From positions 1-64,000 of the forward strand of contig JALGVJ010000005.1 in assembly GCA_029838195.1 (NCBI GenBank): 64,000 bases of DNA, written 5' to 3'. The position numbers were made by a program, and so were the translations under genes. The notes beneath the pieces were generated by a model that was not told the origin of the DNA, searched no databases, and saw only the letters and a list, made by a program, of their open reading frames with translations. Positions 37,294 through 45,876 of this stretch are shown here, piece after piece. The DNA is from Promethearchaeota archaeon (GTDB lineage Archaea; Asgardarchaeota; Lokiarchaeia; Sigyniarchaeales; SOKP01). Positions within the stretch are counted from its first letter, which is position 1; each line of letters opens with the position of its first letter.

Positions 37294-37380
37294 CTTTAAA
37301 AATTTATTTTCTTTTTATCGTGATTATAAAAAGAAGGAAAGTTAAAATACAATTAGAAAAAAAAAAATACGGCAATTTTT

Positions 37381-38364
37381 TTAGGGAGGGTATCTCAATT
37401 CATAGATACTCTTTCCTCCATTAAGAGGTCCCTTTAAATAAGGCTCGATTTCTTTTGGATCTCTTTGCGTGATGCCCTCGATAGGGGGTAATTTTCCGGG
37501 AGGAAACGTCTTTAAAATATCATTAACGAGTCTCTCGAGGTAATCTAAAAAGGCTTCCATTCCGGGTTTCCCTTTTTCAAATGATGCCTTACTTGGACAT
37601 CCCACGTGCCCTTCAGGATACGCAGAAACTTCGATTGGGCCAAATCCTACTTGTCCATACCATTTAATCGGATAATTATAAACATTGCCCGCTTTATCCA
37701 CGTGTCCCTCAGGCATCCAGCCTTGAACTTCATTGTCTTCACTAGAATCAATTTTTTTAATCATTTCAGGAAATAAAGTCATGGAAAAGGACGTTTCTGC
37801 CTCATCCGCATGAATGAAAGGCGTTTCAAAAGGTCCACCGTGTGCCTTATCCTTACAATACTCGGGAATCGCATGGTACCAATTTACGTTGCAAATCAAC
37901 ATTGGGAGTTGATATTTTTTAGCGAATTCATGAATAGCAGAAGGAATGACGTATTCTTGTCCATGGCCATTAAGTAAGATCATTTTTCGAAATCCCATAT
38001 TCCAACAACCTGCCATGACCGCCCGCACGAGTCCTTTAAAGATTTCTTCTGGAACTACAATTGTTCCTGGCATGCCTAAGTGGTGATATGGGTGAGAGCC
38101 ATACCATGTTGGCTGTGTAACAGTACAACCGGTTTTCTGTGCCACTAATTCGGCCATTCGGGTGACTAAAAAAGTGTCCTCACCAATGCAAGCAGCAGGA
38201 CCATGATTTTCTGTGGAGCCAAGGGGAATGATGATGACATCATTTTTCTTTACTCGTTCTCTTATTTCAGCGATACTCATATTTTGGAGATAAATTCCAT
38301 CCGGGAGGTCCATGTGTCCGCCTTTAGGAGGCAAGTTCCAATCCGTCATATATTTTAATTTCAC
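37381..38364 (-). CDS. iolN: Creatininase-family hydrolase, 3-dehydro-scyllo-inosose hydrolase (IolN-like)
   Basis: The 327-residue protein belongs to the creatininase superfamily. The metal-binding residues appear in GSTENHGPAACIGEDTFL near residue 48, HHLGMPGTIVV near 93, LLNGHGQE near 130, and HADEAETS near 185. Creatininase itself is not implied. The neighbouring IolM, IolO, IolG and transporter genes point to IolN, which in Thermotoga maritima opens the ring of the diketo-inositol to 5-dehydro-L-gluconate. It is divergent from the IolO-like gene with a 106-base shared promoter region. Confidence 0.78.
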   Translation of the reverse strand: MKLKYMTDWNLPPKGGHMDLPDGIYLQNMSIAEIRERVKKNDVIIIPLGSTENHGPAACIGEDTFLVTRMAELVAQKTGCTVTQPTWYGSHPYHHLGMPGTIVVPEEIFKGLVRAVMAGCWNMGFRKMILLNGHGQEYVIPSAIHEFAKKYQLPMLICNVNWYHAIPEYCKDKAHGGPFETPFIHADEAETSFSMTLFPEMIKKIDSSEDNEVQGWMPEGHVDKAGNVYNYPIKWYGQVGFGPIEVSAYPEGHVGCPSKASFEKGKPGMEAFLDYLERLVNDILKTFPPGKLPPIEGITQRDPKEIEPYLKGPLNGGKSIYELRYPP

Positions 38365-38470
38365 CTTTTTTTTTAATTAGGCTTATGAAACAAAATTTTT
38401 CATTACGATTAAACTTTTTAAATAATTTCATGTTAATTTTTTCTAAATAGTAAAATCTATAAAAATTATC

Positions 38471-39295
38471 ATGAAATTAAGTATAGTTGCCTCATTAAAT
38501 GAGAATAGGCTTATTCAAGATGAAATATATAAAAAATTTACTTCTATAGTGGATTTTTTAAAATCACTATTATATGATGGAATAGAATTAAGTTTATTAG
38601 AACCTGAAAAAATTGATACGAATAAGATAGTGGAAATTTTAGAATCCCGGGACATGGAGATCTCCGCTTTGGGTACGGGGAGCACGTTCATCCGATTTGG
38701 ATATTCTTTAGGACATCATGAAGAGTCCATCCGGAAGAAAGCGATTGAACGGGTGGGAGAATTCATCAAATTCGCAAAAGAAACTAATTCAAAAGTCATC
38801 ATTGGTTTGATTCGTGGGAGGTATGCTCATGAAAGCAATCCGAAGAAAGAACGAGTAAATATCGAATCTTCTTTAAAGGAATGTTGTAGAATGGCCGAAA
38901 TATATGATGTTGAGCTTCTTTTTGAACCCATCAACAGTTTTGAAATTGATTCGTACAATACCATTTCAGAATCAGTCAATCTGATTGAAAAAATAGGTTC
39001 TGATAATTTACGATTGTTAATCGACTCATTTCACACGTATTTGGAAGAAGATCCGGGGTTTATTTGGGATTATCTTAAGAAGGTTGCTCCTTTAGTTTCC
39101 CACGTCCATTTAGCGGATAGCACGAGAAGAGCACCTGGTTCGGGTCATTTTGATTTTAAAACCTTTTTAAGTACCTTCATTCACGCAGGATATAAAGGGT
39201 ATGCTTCAATTGAAACGATCATGAAACCCTCTTTCGAAGAGGTCGCTCGATCTTCCATGGATTTTCTAAGCCTCTTATTAAAATCCATTAAATAA
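38471..39295 (+). CDS. iolO: TIM-barrel sugar epimerase (IolO-like)
   Basis: A 274-residue xylose-isomerase-like / AP-endonuclease-2-like TIM barrel. The four metal ligands can be placed: the Glu of LLFEPINSF near residue 157, the Asp of LLIDSFH near 191, the His of VSHVHLADS near 217, and the Glu of ASIETIM near 253. In the T. maritima inositol route IolO epimerises 5-dehydro-L-gluconate to D-tagaturonate. The start ATG follows a TATA-like CTATAAAAATTATC directly, suggesting a leaderless transcript. Confidence 0.75.
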   Translation: MKLSIVASLNENRLIQDEIYKKFTSIVDFLKSLLYDGIELSLLEPEKIDTNKIVEILESRDMEISALGTGSTFIRFGYSLGHHEESIRKKAIERVGEFIKFAKETNSKVIIGLIRGRYAHESNPKKERVNIESSLKECCRMAEIYDVELLFEPINSFEIDSYNTISESVNLIEKIGSDNLRLLIDSFHTYLEEDPGFIWDYLKKVAPLVSHVHLADSTRRAPGSGHFDFKTFLSTFIHAGYKGYASIETIMKPSFEEVARSSMDFLSLLLKSIK

Positions 39296-39397
39296 TCATT
39301 TTTACTTTTTTACTCGTAAACATTTTGGATGATAAGAATAAAAAATTTATCCCATTATTGAAAGGCTTTTTAAGTATCGTTTTTTTAATCTTTTGGT

Positions 39398-40576
39398 TCA
39401 GTCTAATTTCGTGGAGATTTTACAATGTTCTCGAGCGGTTTGCAATAACTTAAGATTCTCTTTCACATCATTCAGAGTAATCTCTTTGGTTATCATGGGT
39501 GTCATATCCATACCGGTCGCCATGCAACTGATCACGTTAGGAAAGGTTCCGTGACCACTATGTCCTTGAGCCCCCACGATGCGCGCTCGTTTCACTTGGA
39601 AATATTCTCCACAAACGGGCATTCTCTGTTCGGCTCGAGCCACAATGACGACAGTGCTATTTACATTCTTACATTCCCAGATTGCGTTTTGAATGTCTTC
39701 AATTACCACTCGAGGTAAGCCCGTTGCTTCTAAGTATAAGGCGGCCCCTTCGTTATCCGTGTATTCCTTGACTTTCTCAACAAAATTTTCTTTCATGGGA
39801 TTAATTATGTAATCTGCACCCATTTTTTTTGCTAAGTGAGCTCGATGCTCGTTAGGCTCTGAGACGATGCAAACTGCAGCACCTCCTCGTTTCAATATTT
39901 TTGTAGCAGCTATTCCAATGGGACCAGCCCCTAAAATTACTACATTCTCTCCCGGGCGGATACCACCTCCTCGCTCAATAACTGCATTATATGCAACAGA
40001 AGTAGGTTCTACTAAACTCCCTATTTTAAAAATATCATCATATTTTCCCTCTAATTTTTTCAAACTCCAACATAGTTTCGCCGGCACAGCAATATATTCT
40101 GCAAAAGCGCCATCAATAGAAAACCCTATTTCTTGAAGCCGCTCGCAATGGTTCGGATAGCCATCGCAGCATGGCTTGCACTCTCCACACCACACCATTT
40201 CTTCCACGGTAACGGGTTCTCCGATTTCATAGGGCTTTCCTGTCCTTTTATTGAAGGCCTTTTCCCCTGCCTTAATAATTTCGCCTGAAAATTCATGACC
40301 CAACGTTACGGGAAAGGCCGTGAGTCCCGGATAATAAATGTAGCCATCATCATAAGTCTGTACCATGTGCACATCAGAACCGCAAATACCACAGCGTTTA
40401 ACTTTTATCAATACCTCGTTAGGCTTGATCTCGGGAATCTTCTTTTCCACGATTTCAACGGACGGATTTCTCCAAACTAATGAGCCCAAATACGTTAATT
40501 TTCCTTCAATATCTTTCGGTCCTAATTTATATTCTGGCTTAGGATCCCACTCCGCTCGCAACTCCACGGCTTTCAT
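39398..40576 (-). CDS. iolM: Zinc-dependent scyllo-inosose 3-dehydrogenase (IolM-like)
   Basis: A 392-residue medium-chain dehydrogenase. The catalytic zinc site is CGICGSDVH near residue 62, the Glu-His of LGHEFSG near 92, and the structural zinc cysteines CGECKPCCDGYPNHC near 130. The NAD-binding GAGPIGIAA is near 216. The N-terminal extension containing KLGPKDIEGKLT is a distinctive feature of the T. maritima IolM type and sets it apart from generic alcohol dehydrogenases. It would oxidise scyllo-inosose to the 3-dehydro form. AGAGAGTG lies upstream of the ATG. Confidence 0.85.
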   Translation of the reverse strand: MKAVELRAEWDPKPEYKLGPKDIEGKLTYLGSLVWRNPSVEIVEKKIPEIKPNEVLIKVKRCGICGSDVHMVQTYDDGYIYYPGLTAFPVTLGHEFSGEIIKAGEKAFNKRTGKPYEIGEPVTVEEMVWCGECKPCCDGYPNHCERLQEIGFSIDGAFAEYIAVPAKLCWSLKKLEGKYDDIFKIGSLVEPTSVAYNAVIERGGGIRPGENVVILGAGPIGIAATKILKRGGAAVCIVSEPNEHRAHLAKKMGADYIINPMKENFVEKVKEYTDNEGAALYLEATGLPRVVIEDIQNAIWECKNVNSTVVIVARAEQRMPVCGEYFQVKRARIVGAQGHSGHGTFPNVISCMATGMDMTPMITKEITLNDVKENLKLLQTAREHCKISTKLD

Positions 40577-41151
40577 GCTTTTATTTTCACTCTCTTTTTC
40601 TTTTTATTCTTTTTAGATATTTTATTTTTTTATAGGCATGCAAAATTCATATATTCTTATTGGTACAAAAAGTTTATTAAAAATCAATATACTCAAAAAG
40701 TTTTAAATTGGAAAGAAATAATTAATCATGTTCTAATTAATTATCTCTCAAATTAAATGCATTTTAGAAAAAAAATTTCTATTCTTTATCTTTTAAAAAT
40801 TTTACGATTTAAAATGAGAGTATTTTTAAGTTTTTACTTTTAACGAATCTTAAAAATCTTCAATAATGCTCCGATGTAAAGCGTAGCCATCACCTCTTGA
40901 GTTTTGTCGAAAAGCGAGTGATCTCATTGTACAATGGGTTAAAGCTTTCTTATATAGAAATGGCATAAAAATAATCATTTTTACAGAGTGTACCTTCTAT
41001 GATTGAATTCGACATGATTTAAGATGGGATAGAGCACATTTTTATCGATTATTGATAAATGATGTTTAAAGTTCCATCAATTATGGAGAATCAAAAATAA
41101 GCCTAAAAAATAAAGACAAAAAAAAATAATGAAAATAAAAAAATGAATAAA
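40577..41151. promoter_or_regulatory. Regulatory intergenic region of the inositol cluster
   Basis: This 575-base stretch lies upstream of iolM. A TATA-like CCTATAAAA on the minus strand at about 40628-40636 suits iolM. Further back, at 40945-40961, a second minus-strand TATA-like run (CTATATAAG) faces a perfect palindrome CATTGTACAATG at 40925-40936. A potential hairpin whose stem has one bulged base lies at 40889-40922. No coding gene is evident; a 16-codon frame with an overlapping SD can be read on the minus strand but is weak. Confidence 0.45.
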
Positions 41152-42564
41152 TTAAGGTTGTTCTAATTTTTTTTGCTTCTCCGCATGTAATTCTGTTAGC
41201 TTTCTCCTGTTCTCCATTAATCGTTCTCCGTGTATCGGATAGAAATACATGCCAATAGCAGATATTATTAAAACGATTGCCGGATAAATGCCCATTAAAA
41301 TGCGGAGCGCAAAAACAGTGTCTACACCGGGGTTAGGGACGTATGTTTGCCAGTCTGCTGAAGAAAATACTATTCCAATTATTACAAAATTGATCATGGA
41401 ACTTAACCGGATTAGAAAATTAATCACTGCATAATAGGCTCCCGATCTTCTGGTTCCATGAGTAATTTCATCCTCATCAATGATCTCCGCAATGCATTGG
41501 TCGTAAAAATAAAGCCCTCCGCCTAGACCAACTCCCTCGAAAAAAGATACAACGAATGCCATTACAGGATTCGTGGAAAACGCAAAAATCATTATAGGAA
41601 TTAACCAAAAAATGATCCCAACTAATCCGGACATTCGTGCGCCCCATTTAACTCGAATTTTCTCCCAGAGAGGAGTTGAAGCAGCAGCCATGAGAAACAT
41701 TATCAAGAGGATGATACCAATTAAATCTGCATCGTCAATTCCAATAGCGTAAGTCATATGAAGGGGAGCCAAAGTCGGAAGAATTCCGATAACCATCCAC
41801 GTCCCAAGGGCGGGAAAAAGGAACCATAAGAATGCTTTGTTCTGAAGGTTTTTTTTAAAGGTGGTAAAGAAGCCCATAGCAGTTTCTGCATCCTTTGAAA
41901 AGACTTTGGGTTCTTTACAGCCCCATTTCAAGATAATGAAATACGCCACGAAAATAATAATGGCTGCAATGAGGCCCACAATCTGGAATTGAGTCAAGGT
42001 TTCTGGTCTATTATATCGATTGGTAATGTCTTCGATAATGAAGGAAGGAAAAAGGTAAGCAAAGATGGTTCCTAACATGACAAAAGAGATGCGTATTTTT
42101 CCGGTAGAGCTTCGGTCCCTCATGTCCACGAACATTTCGGAAAATAAAGCGTTGTAATTCAAATTGAATGCCGTGTAGATCGTGTCAAAAAGAATGAGAA
42201 CGATGAGAAAATAAGCGAAGTTTAATACATCAGAATTTGCATCTATAGGTGGAGTAAATAGTAAAATCATTAAAATTCCCAGAGGTATGGTTGCGGCTGC
42301 CATCCACGGCACTCTTCGGCCCCATCGGGTTTTCGTTTTATCAGAGAGCCAACCGGTAATTGGATCATTAAATGCATTCCATAAGCTCCATAATATAAAG
42401 CCTGTACTAATCCAAAGTACCGGAAGTTTTACTACTGTAAAATAAAACGTGAAAATTAAAAAGTTAAAAATATTCAATGCTGTGTTATCTCCGACCTCTC
42501 CAATGGCGAACGCGATCCGGGTACCTGTAGAAACTTTTTGAATGGTGGTTGTTGTTTCACTCAT
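41152..42564 (-). CDS. GPH-family sugar:cation symporter, probable cyclitol transporter
   Basis: A 470-residue protein with about 12 membrane helices and the glycoside-pentoside-hexuronide:cation symporter (MelB-like) features: an N-terminal IAFAIGEVGDNTA, FNDPITGWLSDKTKTRWGRR near residue 66, and a central cytosolic loop. Members import sugars or hexuronides with sodium or protons. Its place between iolM and divergent iolG suggests that it imports an inositol or related compound. The charged C-terminal tail (HAEKQKKLEQ) is cytosolic. It shares a divergent promoter region with iolG. Confidence 0.87.
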   Translation of the reverse strand: MSETTTTIQKVSTGTRIAFAIGEVGDNTALNIFNFLIFTFYFTVVKLPVLWISTGFILWSLWNAFNDPITGWLSDKTKTRWGRRVPWMAAATIPLGILMILLFTPPIDANSDVLNFAYFLIVLILFDTIYTAFNLNYNALFSEMFVDMRDRSSTGKIRISFVMLGTIFAYLFPSFIIEDITNRYNRPETLTQFQIVGLIAAIIIFVAYFIILKWGCKEPKVFSKDAETAMGFFTTFKKNLQNKAFLWFLFPALGTWMVIGILPTLAPLHMTYAIGIDDADLIGIILLIMFLMAAASTPLWEKIRVKWGARMSGLVGIIFWLIPIMIFAFSTNPVMAFVVSFFEGVGLGGGLYFYDQCIAEIIDEDEITHGTRRSGAYYAVINFLIRLSSMINFVIIGIVFSSADWQTYVPNPGVDTVFALRILMGIYPAIVLIISAIGMYFYPIHGERLMENRRKLTELHAEKQKKLEQP

Positions 42565-42743
42565 TTTTATCCCTTTTAATTTAATTTTAACATATTAAAC
42601 TTAATAAAACACTTTTTTATGAAATAATTTATGTTGTTTAAAATTATTGTTTTTGACATATAAATAGATTTTCATCATATTAATTGAGTCTTATACTTTA
42701 AAGAAAAAGTCTTGAATTGAAGAAAAATAAAAGGTATTAAAGC

Positions 42744-43805
42744 ATGATTCAAAAAATAAATGTAGGCTTAATAGGATTGGGACGGATCGGTAAAGTACAT
42801 GCCCAAAATCTCACTCGGGAATTTCCAGACGTTCTCTTGAAAGCCATTGCAGAGATTAAAATTGATGAGACCATTAAAGAGTTCATTGGCACTTTAGGAA
42901 TGGTTCGGCAAGATCTCACGCAAGATCCGCAAGAAATATTCGACGACCCTAAAATTAATGCCGTCATCATCACATCATCCACGGACACGCATTCTCGGTT
43001 CATTCAAGAAGCTGTAAAAAATAACAAACATGTATTTTGTGAAAAACCCCTTGATGTAGATATTCCTCGAATTGTAGATACGTTAAAAGTAGTGAAGCAA
43101 TCGGGCATGAAACTAATGATTGGATTTAACCGAAGGTTCGATCCTAATTTTAGAAAGCTCCATGAGCTCGTGGGAAAGGGCCAGATTGGAACTCCGCACT
43201 TGATAAAAATTACTTCTCGCGATCCAACACCTCCGCCCATTGAATATATCAAGGTATCGGGAGGATTATTCATGGACATGACCATCCATGATTGGGACAT
43301 GGCTCGATTTCAAGCTAACTCGGAGATTGAAGAAGTATACGCTAAAGGCGGCGTTTTAATAGATCCTGAAATCGGAAAGGCAGGAGATATTGATACGGCG
43401 GTGGCCGTTTTAAAATTTGTAAATGGCGCCATGGGAATTATTGATAATTCTCGCCAAGCCATCTATGGATATGACCAACGTTTAGAGGTGTTTGGTTCTA
43501 ATGGGTGCTTGATGGCAGAAAATGAAGCTAACACCACCCTTCGCACCTTTACAAAAGAAGGAATTCGCAGCGATGCGATACCTTATTTTTTTCTCGAACG
43601 CTACACGAGATCATATGTAAATGAATTACGATATTTCTTTAATTGCATTAAAAAAAATGAGGATCCCAAGCCTAATGGCATGGATGGGTTGGTAGCAATC
43701 CTCATTGCTCGAGCAGCTCAACGATCTTATGAAGAAAATCGTCCCGTGAAAATCTCCGAAATTGCCTCAGAATATTATATTGATAATTTTTCGAATTTTT
43801 CTTGA
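42744..43805 (+). CDS. iolG: Gfo/Idh/MocA oxidoreductase, inositol 2-dehydrogenase (IolG-like)
   Basis: A 353-residue NAD(P)-dependent oxidoreductase with the Rossmann start GLIGLGRIGKVHAQN, the family motif CEKPLDVD near residue 97 whose Lys is catalytic, and GGLFMDMTIHDWDMARF near 173 with the His-Asp pair typical of inositol dehydrogenases. It would convert myo-inositol (or scyllo-inositol) to the 2-keto form. The other cluster genes support this, but the exact cyclitol is not fixed by sequence. The ATG follows an AT-rich divergent promoter. Confidence 0.87.
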   Translation: MIQKINVGLIGLGRIGKVHAQNLTREFPDVLLKAIAEIKIDETIKEFIGTLGMVRQDLTQDPQEIFDDPKINAVIITSSTDTHSRFIQEAVKNNKHVFCEKPLDVDIPRIVDTLKVVKQSGMKLMIGFNRRFDPNFRKLHELVGKGQIGTPHLIKITSRDPTPPPIEYIKVSGGLFMDMTIHDWDMARFQANSEIEEVYAKGGVLIDPEIGKAGDIDTAVAVLKFVNGAMGIIDNSRQAIYGYDQRLEVFGSNGCLMAENEANTTLRTFTKEGIRSDAIPYFFLERYTRSYVNELRYFFNCIKKNEDPKPNGMDGLVAILIARAAQRSYEENRPVKISEIASEYYIDNFSNFS

Positions 43806-44027
43806 ATTCTTTTAATTTTTAAATTCTTTCTTTTCTTCATCTTTTAATTTTTTTCGTGAACTTTTTTTAGAGTTGTTTCGTGAATAAATGAAAACTAAGG
43901 ATATTAACGGAAAAAATTGTCGTGAATTCCTTTTAAATAAGTAAAAAGATAAATGAGGAGGGAAAAAATAGTTAGGTGTTAATAAGAAATATTTATTGGA
44001 GTAGGGAAAAGAATGCCAAGGGGGGGA

Positions 44028-44058
44028 ATTTCAAAAAACCCCGCAGGAGAGATTTTTT
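44028..44058 (-). other. T-loop intron (59/60) of tRNA-Phe, 31 nt
   Basis: Central helix TTCA/TGAA; bulges AAA and ATT, cut AA/A and AT/T; inner helix of A/T pairs. Excision leaves the standard T loop TTCAAAT. Confidence 0.87.
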
Positions 44059-44080
44059 TTTGAACCCCCGATACCCAGAT

Positions 44081-44107
44081 CACTGAAAGCATCATTTAAT
44101 AGAGTTT
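44081..44107 (-). other. Anticodon-loop intron (37/38) of tRNA-Phe, 27 nt
   Basis: Central helix CTGA/TCAG; bulges AGA and TGA, cut AG/A and TG/A, at the canonical archaeal intron site. The inner helix is weak. Confidence 0.88.
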
Positions 44108-44130
44108 CTTCAGTCTGGTGCGTTCCCGGG

Positions 44131-44156
44131 TTGCGCAAATGTCTGGTAGACATTTC
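44131..44156 (-). other. D-loop intron (15/16) of tRNA-Phe, 26 nt
   Basis: Central helix GCGT/GCGC (one G-U pair); bulges AGG and AAC, cut AG/G and AA/C; inner helix AAATGTCT/AGACATTT closing an ACC loop. Confidence 0.88.
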
Positions 44157-44406
44157 CTACGCCACCTTGGCATGTTTTTCTTACGGGTGCTCCTCCAATT
44201 ACACTTTAACATTTTTTAATAAATACAAGTTAAAGAATTAGTAATCTCATATAAATTTTTTTCTTAGAGTTGTAAAAAAAGAGGAATGGATGGAGAATAA
44301 AGTCAACATTAATATACTCGTGTTATTCCATAAAGGATAGGTTAGATAGAGGTTAGTATAATTTTAGATCAAGAGAGTCTTTTAAGGGAGTTAGGGTATA
44401 ATTTTA

Positions 44407-44793
44407 TTGGCTCACGGCACATTTCTACTCATTGTTTTTTTAGGCTTTTTGATCAGAACCTTATTAAAATATCGATTAATTGGGTTTGGAAGGTGTGAAC
44501 TGTTATTGAAGCTGACTTACATTTTTTTCTTATTGGCACCCATACTGTTCCTGCATCATGTTAATTTAGCGAGTTTTTCGGAGATTATTGATTTAAGATG
44601 GATTATACATTTGATGATGATGCCATTGATTCCGATCGCAAGCGTCTTTTTTTTATCTTCTATTGAAAATTCTCCCATATTTTTACTAATTTGCTTGCCG
44701 TGCGTATTTCCTGGTGCTTTTATTTTTCTTTTTCAATTTCGGTTATGGAAACCTTCATTATTATCTATCAGAAAAGCAATTTTACTTCCATGA
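44407..44793 (+). CDS. Small hydrophobic membrane protein (128 aa), doubtful
   Basis: A TTG-initiated frame encoding about four hydrophobic helices (residues 4-20, 30-52, 65-85, 90-110). It has no recognisable family. The stop overlaps the ATG of the next small frame in an ATGA arrangement, typical of translational coupling, which supports reality. The AT-rich DNA makes hydrophobic frames likely by chance, so confidence is moderate. Confidence 0.45.
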   Translation: MAHGTFLLIVFLGFLIRTLLKYRLIGFGRCELLLKLTYIFFLLAPILFLHHVNLASFSEIIDLRWIIHLMMMPLIPIASVFFLSSIENSPIFLLICLPCVFPGAFIFLFQFRLWKPSLLSIRKAILLP

Positions 44794-45057
44794 ATATCTT
44801 TTTAAATGAACTCTTGAACGTAATAGAAGAGGTATTTCTGTTATTAAAAAGCGCGGAAAAACAATTATTTTTTATCCTAAAAAAATTTAATGGGAGTGGC
44901 ATTTTGCAAGGAAAAATTGAATATGATAAAAATTATTTTAAAAGAGACTGTACACAAATTTGAACTGCTTTATGGCCCCATTCTTAAAGATTGGGATGGA
45001 GATCTCTCGATTTTTGAATCCGTAGGACAAATGATAAAAGAGGTAATTCAAAGGTAA
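44790..45057 (+). pseudogene. Small soluble protein gene, apparently frameshifted
   Basis: ATG at 44790 opens a 57-residue frame (start MNIFLNELLNVIEEVFLL) that stops at 44963. An overlapping frame, 44923-45057, carries protein-like sequence ending in YGPILKDWDGDLSIFESVGQ and a short basic tail. A single indel in the A/T run around 44930-44945 would join both into about 90 residues of coherent helical protein. It is either a real break, a sequencing or assembly error, or two coupled mini-genes. The family is unknown. Confidence 0.4.
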
Positions 45058-45135
45058 AGAATCTTTTTTTTCTTTAACCTTATTTTGAATTATTTACGTT
45101 CATACGGGAATTTTTAGCTTAAATTTTTGAAATGT

Positions 45136-45699
45136 TCATTGAGACGGTTTAGGATGAACTTGCATAATAGTTATTAAATTTATTAATTTCGTAAAATTTG
45201 CCGTGTCAATTGAATCTTTTTTAGGATTCCAGCCAAAAAGCATTTTCGCTGCTTTTGGATGTTTAGTAACATACCATTTAATAATTTCAAGCTTTTGAGA
45301 CTCCTTAGTAATGAACTCAACCTGAGCTGGAAAATGATGAAAACCATGTCTCACCCATACTGCATCCGGGTTGGCGCGTATATTTTTTACCCAATCAGAT
45401 TCTTCCCCCCTGGCCGAAAAAATGGTAATAACCCCATTAATCCAATGATATTCCAAAGGTGTTTTTCTTGTTATTCCCGATTTTCTTCCTTTCGAATATA
45501 GAATGAGAAAAATTCTTCCTAAACCAAAAATAGGAAAAATGCCGAGTCGATATAAGGGTAAGGTCAGATATTTATTTAATCTTTTCCATCTTTTTAATTT
45601 TTTCATCCTAATTTCTTTATTATCATGAAAAAAATCATGAAGAACCGAACCAGGCCGGGGAAATTCTCTTTCTTCCCCTATTTTTTTTTCTTGGGCCAT
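45136..45699 (-). CDS. Deazaflavin-dependent nitroreductase-family oxidoreductase
   Basis: About 187 residues with the F420-binding split-barrel pattern of the Ddn family: YSKGRKSGITRKTPLEYH near residue 70 and FSARGEESDWVKNIRANPDA near 96, then strands with VWVRHGFHHFPAQVEF. Members use reduced F420 to reduce quinones or nitro compounds. I use ATG 45699; an upstream in-frame TTG at 45720 would add seven residues. The N-terminal 50 residues are charged and amphipathic and may contact the membrane. Confidence 0.83.
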   Translation of the reverse strand: MAQEKKIGEEREFPRPGSVLHDFFHDNKEIRMKKLKRWKRLNKYLTLPLYRLGIFPIFGLGRIFLILYSKGRKSGITRKTPLEYHWINGVITIFSARGEESDWVKNIRANPDAVWVRHGFHHFPAQVEFITKESQKLEIIKWYVTKHPKAAKMLFGWNPKKDSIDTANFTKLINLITIMQVHPKPSQ

Positions 45700-45876
45700 A
45701 TATAATCCGCTTCTAACCAAGTAATTTAAATTTTTATTTGGATAATTAATAAAGGTATAATCCTTAAGAATATAAAAATTCTTTTAAAGAGAAGGTGAAT
45801 GTCGAAAATTATATTATTGTACTAAAAAATATTTCATAAAATTATCATAAATAAGAGTCAGTGTTTCCGCAGTAAA

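Larger units (their letters stand above)
44014..44171 (-). tRNA. tRNA-Phe(GAA) with three introns
   Basis: On the minus strand the acceptor GCCAAGG (44171-44165) pairs with CCTTGGC (44021-44015), with A73 at 44014. The anticodon stem CCAGA/TCTGG encloses CTGAAGA, anticodon GAA with G37. The T stem is GGGGG/CCCCC. Three insertions of 26, 27 and 31 nt interrupt the D loop, anticodon loop and T loop. Each has a four-base central helix flanked by three-base bulges. Removing them gives a 74-nt tRNA with D arm GCGT-AGCCCGGGA-ACGC and T loop TTCAAAT. CCA is not encoded. A TATA-like run lies about 36-50 bases upstream. Confidence 0.93.

Noticed and set aside
40860..40925. C/D-box small RNA on the minus strand
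   Set aside because: A GTGATGG element resembles a C box, but no correct C/D pair with guide spacing was found.
45058..45135. Possible terminator between the small ORFs and the F420-type gene
   Set aside because: T-rich runs are present but the whole region is AT-rich, and no specific hairpin is evident.
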